Part shown: piece after piece, positions 7,693-16,956 of the stretch | Position numbering within the stretch: position 1 is the first letter of the stretch | Layout of the letters: each line of letters begins with the position of its first letter | Origin: an uncultured Paracoccaceae bacterium | GTDB taxonomy: Bacteria > Pseudomonadota > Alphaproteobacteria > Rhodobacterales > Rhodobacteraceae | Assembly: GCA_947499715.1 (NCBI GenBank) | Contig: CANMPL010000005.1 | Coordinates: forward strand, 124,001-188,000 | Reading direction: 5' to 3' | Length of the DNA stretch: 64,000 bases | Translations under genes and position numbers: made by a program | The notes under the pieces: generated by a model | The model's database searches: none | What the model was told of the DNA's origin: nothing | Seen by the model: the letters and a program-made list of their open reading frames with translations, nothing else

Positions 7693-8643
7693 TCAGGGAT
7701 TGATCTCCAAGAAATGGATCGCGGTACGGGTGGCGACGAATGTTGTGTTTGGATCGCGCCCCCGTGGTTCGCCCGGTGCGGCATAGTTGAGTTCATCGTT
7801 CATGATCCGGGTACCATCGAAATAGTCGATGTGATCACCGCCAGCGGTGGCGCTTGATTGGCCGATATCGTCGAAAAAGACGATCCCCTTCTTTTTTACC
7901 AGCTGGTTGTAGACCGATGCGCCGGTCTGCTCGCGCGTGATGCGGTAGGTGGTAAAGTGCCAAAAGGACCGTAAATGATCAAAGACCCGTTGTGCGCGGG
8001 CGTCATGCGCAACCTCAATATGGCCGCCACAGGCGCGGTGGCCTGCGCGGTGGACGATCAAGTGAACACCGGGTGCGGCACGCATGTGAAACCCGATGTC
8101 ACAGCGTCCCAGAGCAATTGACATACGAATTGCGCATTGGTTTGAAATGCCGGTGCCAGCATGACCGCCTTGCTGGCATGGTTTGCCGCGGCAGTCGACG
8201 AAGCGATCGTATTCTTGGCGGAGGCGTGCCGCACTTGGGATCCGGGGCGCGATCAAGGGCAGGGTGCTGGGCGTTTCGGTTGGCGGTGGGGCGGCCGCGG
8301 CGACGGCAGCCGTGCGTGGGGCCAAGTTGCGAGCGGCGGCCATGTCATCAAGCAGACCAATTGTGTTTTGGCCCGCGATCCCGTCACCCGCGCGACCACT
8401 GGTTGTCAGGCCATTGTCCTCTTGAAATTTTTGGACCGCGTGAAAGGTTTCCCCGGCATAGTCGCCATCCATCATGCCATCGGCCATGCGGGACCGGCGC
8501 ATAGCGGCAACGCCAAGGTCTTGCAGCGCTTGTTGCACAAGGCGGACCGCATCGGTGTCACGTTCGCCGCGACGCATGGCGGGGGCATTCTCTGCCGCCC
8601 GCGAAAGACGGGCGTTACCCGCAAAAAGACGACTATTGAGCAT
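7693..8643 (-). CDS. peptidoglycan-binding / Tae4-like amidase fusion
   Basis: The 316-residue product has an N-terminal peptidoglycan-binding domain (about residues 28-100; DTDAVRLVQQALQDLG and FHAVQKFQEDNGL are typical of PG_binding_1), a Pro/Ala-rich linker (about 105-140), and a C-terminal domain resembling Tae4 amidase effectors. The latter shows the Cys motif ISNQCAIRMSIAL (Cys170) and the His motif GGDHIDYFDG (His271), the likely catalytic pair. Tae4 enzymes cut the D-Glu/meso-DAP bond in peptidoglycan peptides. No signal peptide is present and no type VI secretion or immunity gene is adjacent. I chose the ATG at 8643 because GGGGGA lies just before it; a TTG at 8658 is possible. Confidence 0.65.
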   Translation of the reverse strand: MLNSRLFAGNARLSRAAENAPAMRRGERDTDAVRLVQQALQDLGVAAMRRSRMADGMMDGDYAGETFHAVQKFQEDNGLTTSGRAGDGIAGQNTIGLLDDMAAARNLAPRTAAVAAAAPPPTETPSTLPLIAPRIPSAARLRQEYDRFVDCRGKPCQQGGHAGTGISNQCAIRMSIALGRCDIGFHMRAAPGVHLIVHRAGHRACGGHIEVAHDARAQRVFDHLRSFWHFTTYRITREQTGASVYNQLVKKKGIVFFDDIGQSSATAGGDHIDYFDGTRIMNDELNYAAPGEPRGRDPNTTFVATRTAIHFLEINP

Positions 8644-8749
8644 GATCAATCCCCCCAAACATCAAATGAAACGCTTAAATCAAGGGCATGTGACCATGCA
8701 TCCTGTGCGTCTGTCTAGGTCAGGATCACCAGACCCCAGCGCAAAACCG

Positions 8750-9751
8750 TCAGATTGACAGCCGAGAAGCCTGTGATCCGCGTTCGCGGTAGGGGGTGGT
8801 TTTGTAGTGCGACCGGTAGCATTTGGAGAAATGCGAGGGCGAGGCAAAGCCGCAGGCCAGTGCGACGTTGATGACCGTCATATCGGTTTGCATCAACAGG
8901 TTACGGGCCTTTTGCAGGCGCAGTTCCATGTAGTAGCGTTTGGGGCTGCGCGACAGGTAGCGGCGGAACAGGCGTTCAAGCTGGCGGGTGGACATGCCGA
9001 CTTCTTGTGCCAGCAGCGCCGGGCTGATCGGCTCTTCGAGGTTTTGTTCCATCATCTGAATGACGCGGGACAATTTGGGGTGGCGCACGCCGATCCGGGT
9101 TGGAATCGACAAACGCTGGGTGTCTTGGTCGGTGCGGATCGACGAATAAATCAGGATGTCGGCGACGGCATTGGCCAATTCCTCGCCATGGTCGTCGGCG
9201 ATGATCTTGAGCATCAGGTCAATCGAGGCGGTGCCGCCTGCGGTGGTGATGCGATTGCCGTCGACCACAAAGATGGATTTGGTCAGATCAACGTCTTCGA
9301 ATTCCTCGACAAAACTGTCCTGGTTTTCCCAGTGGATCGTGGCCTTTTTACCGTCGAGCAAGCCTGCCTTGGCCATGGTGTAGCCCGCGGTGCACAGGCC
9401 CGCCATGGTCACGCCGCGCCGTGCTTCGCGGCGGATCCAGTTGAGGGTTTTCTTGGTCGAGGCGTCCTGAATTTCGACCCCGCCACACAGCATGATCGTG
9501 TCGTCGCGGTCCAGTTCGACAAAGCCATCGTCCACTTGAAAGGTGCAGCCATTCGAACAGGTGGCAGAGGTGCCGTCTTCACACAGGATTTTCCAGCTAT
9601 AAAGTGGCTTACCGGCCGTGCGGTTCGCGATCCGCAGGCTTTCGATGGCGGCAGCAAAACACAGCATGGTGAAGTTGTTCATCAACACAAAAACAAAGCG
9701 ACGCGGCTTGCCTGCGTGGTCGACTTCGACCGTTTGGGGTTCGATAAGCAT
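8750..9751 (-). CDS. GlxA-family transcriptional regulator (DJ-1/PfpI + AraC HTH)
   Basis: Residues about 15-190 form a class-I-glutamine-amidotransferase-like domain (AGLCTAGYTMAKAGLLDG contains the nucleophile-elbow position), and residues about 225-320 an AraC-type double helix-turn-helix (ISPALLAQEVGMSTRQLERLF and VINVALACGFASPSHFSKCY). This is the architecture of GlxA/GbdR/CdhR-type activators, which respond to quaternary amines or amino acid derivatives. The motif RTDQDTQRLSIPTRIGVRHPKL between the domains is typical. The gene is divergent from the DAHP synthase gene; no obvious catabolic target operon lies next to it, so the effector is unknown. Confidence 0.88.
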   Translation of the reverse strand: MLIEPQTVEVDHAGKPRRFVFVLMNNFTMLCFAAAIESLRIANRTAGKPLYSWKILCEDGTSATCSNGCTFQVDDGFVELDRDDTIMLCGGVEIQDASTKKTLNWIRREARRGVTMAGLCTAGYTMAKAGLLDGKKATIHWENQDSFVEEFEDVDLTKSIFVVDGNRITTAGGTASIDLMLKIIADDHGEELANAVADILIYSSIRTDQDTQRLSIPTRIGVRHPKLSRVIQMMEQNLEEPISPALLAQEVGMSTRQLERLFRRYLSRSPKRYYMELRLQKARNLLMQTDMTVINVALACGFASPSHFSKCYRSHYKTTPYRERGSQASRLSI

Positions 9752-9910
9752 GACGCGACTTTCGCCTTGGATATTTGGTTAGGCGAGGACAACACCTTTT
9801 TGATCGCCCAATCAAGGGGCAAAGACACCGATTTACCATTGGCCCCAGAGGATCGGGTGGCTATATGTCCAGACTGATATTGAGAATTCGCAACCCTAGG
9901 GAGCACGACA

Positions 9911-11281
9911 ATGACGGACTGGCAGAAATCGGACTGGCGCAAAAAGCCAAGGGTCCAGATGCCCGACTATACCGACGCGGCCAAATTGGCCGAGGTCGAG
10001 GCCCGTCTTGCAAGCTATCCACCGCTTGTGTTTGCAGGCGAGGCACGGCAGCTGAAATCGCATCTGGCCAAAGTGAGCCGGGGCGAGGCGTTTTTGTTGC
10101 AGGGCGGCGATTGTGCGGAAAGCTTTGCAGAGTTTAACGCCGACGGGATCCGCGACACGTTCAAGGTGATGTTGCAGATGGCAATGGTCCTGACCTATGG
10201 CGCCAAGGTGCCCGTGGTCAAAGTGGGCCGGATGGCGGGGCAGATGGCCAAGCCACGGTCAGCGCCAACGGAAACCGTGAGCGGCGTGGAACTGCCCAGC
10301 TACCGCGGCGATATCATCAACGGCTTTGATTTCACCGAAAGCAGCCGCGTGCCCGACCCAGAGCGGATGGCACAGGCTTATTTGCAGGCAGCAGCCACGC
10401 TGAACCTGCTGCGCGCCTTTTCAACGGGTGGCTATGCGGATGTGCATCAGGTGCACGCCTGGACGCTGGGCTTTACCGCCGCCAACGAGGTGTTGAAATA
10501 CGCCGATATGGCCGAGCGGATCAGCGATACGCTTGATTTCATGCAGGCCGCAGGCATGGACAGCAGCAGCAATCACGAGCTGAAGACGGTTGAGTTCTTT
10601 ACCAGCCACGAGGCCTTGTTGCTGGAATACGAAGAGGCATTGTGCCGGGTGGATTCGACCACGGGCAAGTGGTTGGCCGGATCGGGTCACATGATCTGGA
10701 TCGGCGACCGCACGCGCCAGCCTGACGGTGCACATGTGGAGTTCTGCAAGGGCGTGCAAAACCCCATCGGGCTCAAGTGCGGGCCAAGCATGACGTCCGG
10801 GCACCTCAAGGCGCTGATGGCGAGTCTGAACCCCGAAAACGAAGCTGGACGGCTGACGCTGATTGCCCGCTTTGGTGCGGGGCAGGTGGGTGATCACCTG
10901 CCACGTCTGATCAAGGCGGTCGAGGAAGAGGGCGCCAATGTCGTTTGGACCTGTGACGCGATGCATGGCAATACGATCAAATCATCGACCGGCTACAAGA
11001 CCCGGCCGTTTGAAAGCGTGTTGCGCGAAGTGCGCGAGTTCTTTGGGGTGCACAAGGCCGAAGGCACCATCCCCGGCGGTGTGCATTTTGAGATGACCGG
11101 CAAGGATGTGACCGAATGCACCGGTGGTGTGCGGGCGGTGACGGACGAAGATCTGTCGAGCCGCTATCACACGGCCTGTGATCCTCGCCTGAACGCCAGC
11201 CAATCGCTGGAACTGGCGTTTCTGGTGGCAGAAGAGCTGTCGGACCGTCGTCAGACGCTGGATGAAGCTAAAGCCAGCTGA
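9911..11281 (+). CDS. class II 3-deoxy-7-phosphoheptulonate (DAHP) synthase
   Basis: The 456-residue enzyme is a plant-type (class II) DAHP synthase, recognised from [42 protein letters not shown] and [20 protein letters not shown]. It condenses phosphoenolpyruvate and erythrose 4-phosphate to DAHP, the first step of the shikimate pathway. The Cys in GGDCAES and the His/Glu in GGVHFEMTG are expected metal ligands. The gene stands alone, with a 160-bp divergent promoter region shared with the GlxA-type regulator, and ends before a palindrome at 11293-11313. Confidence 0.95.
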   Translation: MTDWQKSDWRKKPRVQMPDYTDAAKLAEVEARLASYPPLVFAGEARQLKSHLAKVSRGEAFLLQGGDCAESFAEFNADGIRDTFKVMLQMAMVLTYGAKVPVVKVGRMAGQMAKPRSAPTETVSGVELPSYRGDIINGFDFTESSRVPDPERMAQAYLQAAATLNLLRAFSTGGYADVHQVHAWTLGFTAANEVLKYADMAERISDTLDFMQAAGMDSSSNHELKTVEFFTSHEALLLEYEEALCRVDSTTGKWLAGSGHMIWIGDRTRQPDGAHVEFCKGVQNPIGLKCGPSMTSGHLKALMASLNPENEAGRLTLIARFGAGQVGDHLPRLIKAVEEEGANVVWTCDAMHGNTIKSSTGYKTRPFESVLREVREFFGVHKAEGTIPGGVHFEMTGKDVTECTGGVRAVTDEDLSSRYHTACDPRLNASQSLELAFLVAEELSDRRQTLDEAKAS

Positions 11282-11292
11282 TCTTGGTGACA

Positions 11293-11313
11293 CGATTATT
11301 CGACGAATAATCG
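11293..11313. terminator. 21-bp near-perfect palindrome between convergent genes
   Basis: CGATTATTCG and its exact reverse complement CGAATAATCG are separated by a single A. It lies 12 bp after the DAHP synthase stop and 15 bp before the end of the convergent PAS gene. As RNA it could form a stem in both directions, so a bidirectional terminator is the simplest reading, although no clear U tract follows on the plus strand. A protein-binding site is the alternative. Confidence 0.5.
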
Positions 11314-11328
11314 CGGTTCCACCTGGAT

Positions 11329-11979
11329 TTAGCCGTTATCGACCACAAGGCGCAGCGCGGGTTTTTCGACCCGTGCTGGGGCCGGTGTGGGGGCTGACAC
11401 CTTGCCGCGGCGGGCACGCCGGTCCGGGTAGGGTGTATCCATCACATCGCAGCGCACCGTTTGGTCATCGGCCAGATCAAAGCGCACGCCGCGCGACCCG
11501 GTATTGCCCGACACCACAATTGCGCCCATCACGCGGGTCAATTCCCCATGCGCGTCACGCAGGGGCAACAGCAGCGCCTCGCCCCGCAGGGGGCGGCGGC
11601 CAAGCGAACGCTGTGCCATCAGCGGAATGCCCACAACGGCAGGCCCGGTGAACGCGGTTTCGGCAAGGCGCATGGCCGTAGGCCGCGCGCTTTCGGTAAA
11701 GAACGCATTGAAAGGCATCCCGCGCGGATCCATGCGCAACATGTCATGCAAGCGCTGGCCCGCGACGCGGATCCGCAAAGACTGCGGCGCTGTCCGCTCG
11801 AGCATGAAGGCATAGGGCAGCGCCTTGTCCAGCAGACCGGGATCAAAGCGCGACACGCTTTGAGGCTGTGCGGTGATCGTCCGCCAGTCCTGTTCCAGCG
11901 TATGCAGGATCTGCGCCTCTGCCGGCGCAAGGTTGGTGGTGGCGGCGTGGCTTGCTTCAAATGCGCGAATGAATTTCAT
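11329..11979 (-). CDS. PAS domain-containing protein (PAS_5 type)
   Basis: The 216-residue protein matches the PAS_5 family seen in alphaproteobacteria: an N-terminal DWRTI segment, LPYAFMLERTAPQSLRIRVAGQRLHDMLRMDPRGMPFNAFF, then a beta-rich region and a disordered basic tail (about 180-210). No output domain such as kinase or cyclase is attached, and no membrane segment is seen. It may act as a stand-alone sensor or partner protein. Its promoter region contains a perfect CtrA-type site at 12057-12072, about 80 bp upstream of the start. Confidence 0.75.
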   Translation of the reverse strand: MKFIRAFEASHAATTNLAPAEAQILHTLEQDWRTITAQPQSVSRFDPGLLDKALPYAFMLERTAPQSLRIRVAGQRLHDMLRMDPRGMPFNAFFTESARPTAMRLAETAFTGPAVVGIPLMAQRSLGRRPLRGEALLLPLRDAHGELTRVMGAIVVSGNTGSRGVRFDLADDQTVRCDVMDTPYPDRRARRGKVSAPTPAPARVEKPALRLVVDNG

Positions 11980-12056
11980 CGGTCTTTCCTGTCATCAGCA
12001 CCCGTGGCGGGCATCATGCTTACCAAGACGTTAAAACAACTTTGGTCGAGATTCAC

Positions 12057-12072
12057 TTAACAAAGTCTTAAC
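12057..12072. promoter_or_regulatory. CtrA-type binding site (TTAA-N7-TTAAC)
   Basis: TTAACAAAGTCTTAAC fits the established CtrA consensus TTAA-N7-TTAAC exactly. It lies in the 182-bp divergent region between the PAS_5 gene (start 11979, minus) and yicC (start 12162, plus), nearly midway. CtrA in Rhodobacterales mainly controls motility, signalling and gene transfer agent genes; the PAS gene is the more plausible target. Binding is inferred from the motif only. Confidence 0.6.
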
Positions 12073-12161
12073 AGGTTAACGCCGGGGGGATGCCGGAGCC
12101 CTTGCCCCAGCAGCGCATTTGGCCTTAGGTGCGCCCCAACAACAGACCAAAAGGAAATCCG

Positions 12162-13052
12162 ATGATCCGATCCATGACCGCCTATGCCAGCCGCACCGGA
12201 AGCGAGGGCGATGTCAGCTGGGTCTGGGACATGCGGGGCGTGAATGCACGCGGTCTGGATGTCAGGTTACGGCTGCCTGATGGGCTGGACGGGCTGGAAG
12301 CAGAGCTGCGCAAGGCGCTGAAGGCGGCGCTGACGCGCGGCAATATCAACGCCTCTTTGCGGATGCAGCGTGATGAAGGGGCACAGCCGCTGGCCCTGGA
12401 TGAAGCACAGCTTGACCGGGTTCTGGCAGCTTTGGATCATGTGCAGGAACGGGCTTTTGCGATGGGTGTGACGCTGGGCCAGCCCACGGCGGCGGATGTT
12501 CTGGCCACGCGCGGCGTGGTGCAAAGCGGCGTGGCGGAGGCCGACAACAGCGCGTTGGTCAAAGCCCTGGTCGCCGATTTTACCCCGCTTTTGGCCGAAT
12601 TTGTCGCCATGCGCGACAGCGAAGGCAAGGCGCTTGAGGCGGTGCTGACGGGGCAGGTGACCCAGATCGGCACGCTTGTTGATGCCGCAGAACAGGCGGC
12701 AGAGGCCCGCAGGCCGCAAGCCGAGGCGTCTTTGAAAGAGGCCTTGGCCAAGGTGCTGGCAGAGGTGGGCGACGCCGACGAACAACGGATCGCGCAGGAA
12801 TTGGCGATCATTGCCGCCAAGCAGGATGTGACCGAAGAAATTGACCGCCTGCGCGCGCATGTCGCCGCCGCACAAGAGATGATTGCGGCTAAGGCGCCGA
12901 CCGGCCGGAAACTTGATTTTCTGGCGCAGGAATTTAACCGCGAGGCAAATACCTTATGCTCTAAGTCGCAGAATGCGGATTTGACCAAGATCGGGCTGGA
13001 GCTGAAGGCGGTGATCGATCAGATGCGCGAACAAGTTCAGAATGTGGAGTGA
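12162..13052 (+). CDS. yicC: YicC family endoribonuclease
   Basis: The 296-residue protein starts [13 protein letters not shown], the hallmark YicC N-terminus, and ends with the conserved DUF1732 part ([22 protein letters not shown]). YicC proteins are hexameric RNases acting on RNA degradation, including small RNAs in E. coli. The ATG at 12162 follows AAAGGAAA and gives the conserved N-terminus; an in-frame upstream extension to 12129 is rejected. The next gene, gmk, begins 4 bp after its stop, the usual alphaproteobacterial order. Confidence 0.93.
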   Translation: MIRSMTAYASRTGSEGDVSWVWDMRGVNARGLDVRLRLPDGLDGLEAELRKALKAALTRGNINASLRMQRDEGAQPLALDEAQLDRVLAALDHVQERAFAMGVTLGQPTAADVLATRGVVQSGVAEADNSALVKALVADFTPLLAEFVAMRDSEGKALEAVLTGQVTQIGTLVDAAEQAAEARRPQAEASLKEALAKVLAEVGDADEQRIAQELAIIAAKQDVTEEIDRLRAHVAAAQEMIAAKAPTGRKLDFLAQEFNREANTLCSKSQNADLTKIGLELKAVIDQMREQVQNVE

Positions 13053-13056
13053 ACCG

Positions 13057-13695
13057 ATGGCGCGTCGCGGTCTTTTGATTATTCTATCGTCCCCCTCTGG
13101 TGCGGGGAAATCGACCTTGGCCAAGCGGCTGATGGCCTGGGATGACACGCTGCGGTTTTCGGTTTCTGCCACCACGCGGCCGCCGCGCGAAGGTGAAGTC
13201 GACGGGCAGCATTACTATTTTACCAGCACCGATGATTTTCAGGATCAGGTGAAGAATGGCGAGATGCTGGAACATGCGCGGGTCTTTGGGAATTACTACG
13301 GATCGCCTTTGAAACCCGTGCAAGAGGCGATTGAGGCCGGGCGCGACGTGTTGTTTGATATCGATTGGCAGGGTGCGCAGCAGATCGGGCGGTCCGCGTT
13401 GCAGGACAATGTGCTGTCGATTTTCATTCTGCCACCTTCGATCACAGAATTGCGGCGGAGGCTGGAAGGGCGCGGGCAGGACAGCGCGGACGTGATTAAT
13501 GAGCGGATGCAGAAAAGCTGGGACGAGATCAGCCATTGGGATGGCTATGATTACGTGCTGGTGAATGATGACCTTGATCTGACAGAGGCGCGGTTGAAGA
13601 CGATCATAGAGGCAGAGCGGATGAAGTCGGCGCAGCAACCGATGCTGCTGGATGTGGTGCGCAAGTTGCAGGATGAATTCGAGGCCCCGGAATGA
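13057..13695 (+). CDS. gmk: guanylate kinase
   Basis: The 212-residue enzyme phosphorylates GMP to GDP with ATP. Its P-loop is [10 protein letters not shown] (about residues 11-20), followed by the GMP-binding segments [18 protein letters not shown] and FGNYYGSP, and the lid region [17 protein letters not shown]. Length is normal. It lies in an operon-like run yicC-gmk-carbonic anhydrase, with a 4-bp overlap (ATGA) with the following gene. Confidence 0.96.
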   Translation: MARRGLLIILSSPSGAGKSTLAKRLMAWDDTLRFSVSATTRPPREGEVDGQHYYFTSTDDFQDQVKNGEMLEHARVFGNYYGSPLKPVQEAIEAGRDVLFDIDWQGAQQIGRSALQDNVLSIFILPPSITELRRRLEGRGQDSADVINERMQKSWDEISHWDGYDYVLVNDDLDLTEARLKTIIEAERMKSAQQPMLLDVVRKLQDEFEAPE

Positions 13696-14213
13696 GCCTT
13701 TATGCGTTAGGAGCGGCACGGCCCGCGGTGGCCGCGGATGCGTGGGTCGCACCGGGCAGCTATGTGATTGGCAAGGTGACGCTGAAGGGCAAATCAAGCG
13801 TTTGGTTTGGCTGCACCCTGCGCGGCGACAATGAGATGATCACGGTTGGCGCGGGGTCCAATGTGCAGGAGAACTGCGTTTTGCACACCGATATGGGCTA
13901 CCCGCTGACCATCGGCGCGGGCTGCACGATTGGGCACAAGGCGATGCTGCATGGTTGCAAGATCGGCGACAACAGCCTGATCGGCATGGGCGCCACAGTG
14001 CTGAATGGCGCGGTGATCGGGCGCGATTGTCTGATCGGTGCGGGCGCGCTGATCCCCGAGGGCAAGGTGATCCCCGATGGCAGTCTGGTCATGGGGATGC
14101 CGGGCAAGGTCGTGCGCACGTTGGATGCGGACGCGATAGAGGGGTTGCGGGCATCGGCGCTGGGTTATCAGGACAATGCCGCCCGTTTTGCCCGCGATCT
14201 CAAGGACATTTAG
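13692..14213 (+). CDS. gamma-carbonic anhydrase family protein
   Basis: The 173-residue protein consists of left-handed beta-helix hexapeptide repeats ([48 protein letters not shown]) and a C-terminal helix. Histidines in VLHTDMG and [10 protein letters not shown] match the zinc ligands of the gamma-class (Cam/YrdA/PaaY-like). A CO2 hydration or CoA-thioester-related role is possible; activity cannot be confirmed from sequence. It overlaps gmk by 4 bp. Confidence 0.88.
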   Translation: MSLYALGAARPAVAADAWVAPGSYVIGKVTLKGKSSVWFGCTLRGDNEMITVGAGSNVQENCVLHTDMGYPLTIGAGCTIGHKAMLHGCKIGDNSLIGMGATVLNGAVIGRDCLIGAGALIPEGKVIPDGSLVMGMPGKVVRTLDADAIEGLRASALGYQDNAARFARDLKDI

Positions 14214-14214
14214 G

Positions 14215-15390
14215 ATGAAACCGCCAAAGTCATTGGTCCGCCGCACCGGCTGGCCCACGTCAACCTCGCGCCCCGTGGTCACACCTTTGCAGCCGTCGGT
14301 CGTTTATGCCTCTCCCGATCCTGATGCGCTGGATGCGCAATATGCCGATGGGTCCGGCTATACCTATGCCCGCGAGGGGCATCCCAACGCCGAAGTGCTG
14401 GCGGCCAAGATCGACATGCTGGAGGGGGCCACAGGCGGGATCATCACCGGGTCAGGGATGTCGGCGATTGGGGCGGTCTTTCTGGGTTGCCTGAAAGCGG
14501 GCGACCATGTGCTGGGTGGCGATCAGCTTTATGGGCGGAGTTTGCGGCTGATGACGCAGGACCTGCCGAAGCTGGGGATTGAGACCTCTCTTGCGGATCC
14601 CACGGATGCCAGGGCGATGGCGGCGGCGATTCGACCCAACACCAAGATGATTCTGGTTGAGGTGGTCAGCAACCCCACGATTCGGGTCGCGGATATGGAG
14701 GGTATTGCAGCGCTGGCGAAAGAGCGGGGTATCCTGTTGGCGGTGGATAATACCTTTACCACCCCGCGCAGCTATCGCCCGTTTGATCATGGCGCGGATA
14801 TCATCATTCACTCTGTCACCAAGCTGTTGGCGGGGCATTCGGATGCAACGCTGGGTTATGTGGCGGCACGCGATTCCGCGCTGCGCACCGCGATCAACGA
14901 TGCCAATGTGACCTGGGGGCTGACGCCAAGCCCGTTTGACTGCTGGCTGGCAGAGCGTGGTTTGCATTCTTTTGACCTGCGGTTCGCGCGCGCACAGCAA
15001 AATGCCACAACTTTGGCGGATGCGCTGGCGCAGATGCCGGGGGTGGCACGCGTGATCTATCCCACGCGCCCCGACCATCCTGACCACAACCGCGCAATGG
15101 GGCTGCTGGCCGGGCAGGGCGGGCATATGTTGTCGTTTGAGCTGCGTGGCGGGCGGGCGGCGGCCAACGCGCTGACGCAGGCCGCACCGGACATCGCCTT
15201 TGCCCCGACGCTGGGGGATATCGGCACGACGCTGTCGCATCCGGCGTCATCCTCGCACCGGGGGCTGACGCCAGAGGGGCGCGCGGCATTGGGGATCAGC
15301 GAAGGGTTTTTCCGCGTCTCCGTTGGGGTCGAGGATGTTGATATGCTGATCGCAGAGCTGTCAGAGGCGGTGGCGAAGGCGACCGGCTAG
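14215..15390 (+). CDS. PLP-dependent transsulfuration enzyme (cystathionine beta-lyase-like)
   Basis: The 391-residue protein belongs to the Cys/Met metabolism PLP family. PLP-binding features are ITGSGMSAIGAVFLGCLKAGDHVL, AVDNTFTTPRS and the Schiff-base lysine in SVTKLLAGHSD (Lys203). It also has the YAREGHPN segment that binds the phosphate. Family members cleave or form cystathionine; MetC-like beta-lyase, gamma-synthase or methionine gamma-lyase cannot be separated by eye. The start at 14215 follows TAGGATG right after the upstream stop; longer in-frame starts lie inside the preceding gene. Confidence 0.85.
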   Translation: MKPPKSLVRRTGWPTSTSRPVVTPLQPSVVYASPDPDALDAQYADGSGYTYAREGHPNAEVLAAKIDMLEGATGGIITGSGMSAIGAVFLGCLKAGDHVLGGDQLYGRSLRLMTQDLPKLGIETSLADPTDARAMAAAIRPNTKMILVEVVSNPTIRVADMEGIAALAKERGILLAVDNTFTTPRSYRPFDHGADIIIHSVTKLLAGHSDATLGYVAARDSALRTAINDANVTWGLTPSPFDCWLAERGLHSFDLRFARAQQNATTLADALAQMPGVARVIYPTRPDHPDHNRAMGLLAGQGGHMLSFELRGGRAAANALTQAAPDIAFAPTLGDIGTTLSHPASSSHRGLTPEGRAALGISEGFFRVSVGVEDVDMLIAELSEAVAKATG

Positions 15391-15767
15391 GTCCCGAAAA
15401 GATCCGTGGGCAGAGAGATAATCGCAAAGTCGATCTTGGGTGCGGCGGCAGACACCTCGCCCTGAATGACGTCTGCGTCGGGGATATCGTCGGCCACGAC
15501 GCGGTAGCGGCCCTGAAACTTGAGCTGCGACAAAGTGCGTGCGATTTCAACGGCATCGGTGTCACGCACCACAAGCGGGGACATGATGATATCGGGGCTG
15601 TGCGTGGCCAGAAGTGCGGCATCAAGGTCGCGCACGTCGACAAAGCTGAGCCCTGCCATAACCGGCAGCTCTCGATCGCGGGAGGACCAACGCGCCATGT
15701 CGCCAACAACCAGCGTCACAGGGTCGGAGCCGTTCCCATTTGCGGATGAAGGCGCAAATGGCTTCAC
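15387..15767 (-). CDS. small conserved-looking protein of unknown function (126 aa)
   Basis: A GTG at 15767 preceded by AAGGATAT opens a 126-residue frame that ends by overlapping the stop of the convergent transsulfuration gene by 4 bp. The sequence has an alternating alpha/beta pattern (PVTLVVGDMARW, GLSFVDVRDLDAALL, PDIIMSPLVV, IDFAIISLP) that recalls response-regulator-like or Rossmann-like folds, but no phosphoacceptor motif is clear. The frame remains open further upstream, but that part would run into phoR on the other strand. It is probably transcribed divergently from phoR. I do not recognise a named family. Confidence 0.6.
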   Translation of the reverse strand: MKPFAPSSANGNGSDPVTLVVGDMARWSSRDRELPVMAGLSFVDVRDLDAALLATHSPDIIMSPLVVRDTDAVEIARTLSQLKFQGRYRVVADDIPDADVIQGEVSAAAPKIDFAIISLPTDLFGT

Positions 15768-15849
15768 GCGGATATCCTTATGGTTTGATGAACACGGTTG
15801 AGAGGAGGTTATGATTGTTTCAGGGCGCGGCACAACATAAAGCTTTGGT

Positions 15850-16956
15850 ATGTTACTGGATCCCAAGTGCAGGTTGCGCACGTTTGGGTTGATTTTGGGG
15901 ACACGGGCCGTGACGGACAACGAGATTGCAGATTTGCTGACGGCTGTGCCCTTGCCGATGATGTCTTTGGCGGGTGACGGGCGGGTCGTTGCGACCAATC
16001 GCGCCTGTGATGCGGTCCTTGGTGCAGGGGTGAAAGGACGGCATTTTATCACCGCGCTTCGCCAACCCAGCGTGATCGAAGCGATTGAAACGGTGATGCA
16101 AACCCGCAAGCCGGTGCAATCGCGTTATCTTGGGCGCGAGGGGCAGCGCGACACCACATATCTGGTGCATGTCGCACCGGTGGGCGACGCCACCGTGTTG
16201 ACGTTTGAGGACCGGACCGCAGCTGAGGATATCGGCGCCCTGCGGCGGGAGTTTGTCGCCAACGTCAGCCACGAACTGCGCACGCCATTGACAGCGCTGC
16301 ATGGGTTCATCGAAACGCTGCGCGGTCCGGCCAAGGATGATGCCACAGCACGGGAGCGGTTTCTTGCGATCATGGAGCGTGAAACCGGGCGCATGACGCA
16401 ATTGGTCGGGGATCTGCTGTCGCTCAGCCGGGTCGAGGAAAACGAAAGGGTGCGGCCCGACACGCCGATTGTTCTGGGCCATCTGGTGCGCACTGCACTG
16501 GCAGAGCTGGAGCCTGTGGTGGGTCAAGCCGGGGGGACCGTCGCATTGAAGGATGACAGCAAAGGCTGTGCGATCCCCGGCGATCCCGGCCAGATCCGGC
16601 AGGTGATCGGGAATCTGGTCGAAAACGCTGCAAAATACGGGGCGGAGGGTCAGGTTGTGACGGTGCAGATCACGGCGTTAGCGGATCAGGTGCTGTTGCG
16701 GGGGAAGGGGCTGCAATTGTCGGTTCACAACAGCGGTGAGGCAATTGCGCCGCATCACCTTGCAAGGCTGACAGAGCGGTTCTACCGCGTTGATAGCCAC
16801 CGCAGTCGCGATGTGGGCGGCACCGGGTTGGGCCTTGCCATCGTTAAGCACATAGTGAACCGGCATCGGGGGCGGTTGCAGATTGAAAGCAGCACTCCCG
16901 CTGGCACGACCGTTACGGTGACACTGCCCGCTGCCGATCCGGCCAGTGCCGGATGA
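15850..16956 (+). CDS. phoR: PhoR-like sensor histidine kinase
   Basis: The 368-residue kinase has a PAS-like domain (about 25-120), a HisKA domain with phosphoacceptor His141 in VSHELRTPLTALHGF, and a HATPase domain (NLVENAAKYG, then GGTGLGLAIVKHIVNRHRG). It would control PhoB according to phosphate supply via PstSCAB-PhoU. No transmembrane segment is visible, unlike E. coli PhoR, although some alphaproteobacterial PhoR proteins also begin close to the PAS domain. The start is uncertain: a GTG near residue 21 (VTDNEIADLL) with GGGACACGGG upstream is an alternative. It is separated from pstS by a convergent hydrolase gene. Confidence 0.85.
   Translation: MLLDPKCRLRTFGLILGTRAVTDNEIADLLTAVPLPMMSLAGDGRVVATNRACDAVLGAGVKGRHFITALRQPSVIEAIETVMQTRKPVQSRYLGREGQRDTTYLVHVAPVGDATVLTFEDRTAAEDIGALRREFVANVSHELRTPLTALHGFIETLRGPAKDDATARERFLAIMERETGRMTQLVGDLLSLSRVEENERVRPDTPIVLGHLVRTALAELEPVVGQAGGTVALKDDSKGCAIPGDPGQIRQVIGNLVENAAKYGAEGQVVTVQITALADQVLLRGKGLQLSVHNSGEAIAPHHLARLTERFYRVDSHRSRDVGGTGLGLAIVKHIVNRHRGRLQIESSTPAGTTVTVTLPAADPASAG

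Noticed and set aside
7693-8643. A type VI secretion locus around the Tae4-like gene.
   Set aside because: No Hcp, VgrG, ClpV, TssB/C or immunity-like gene is present in the window.
8807-9877. A 356-codon open frame antisense to the GlxA-type regulator.
   Set aside because: The minus-strand product has two recognisable domains, while the plus-strand translation shows none.
15768-16109. An N-terminal extension of the 126-residue minus-strand protein up to 16109.
   Set aside because: It would overlap the first 260 bp of phoR on the other strand, while a GTG with a good ribosome site exists at 15767.
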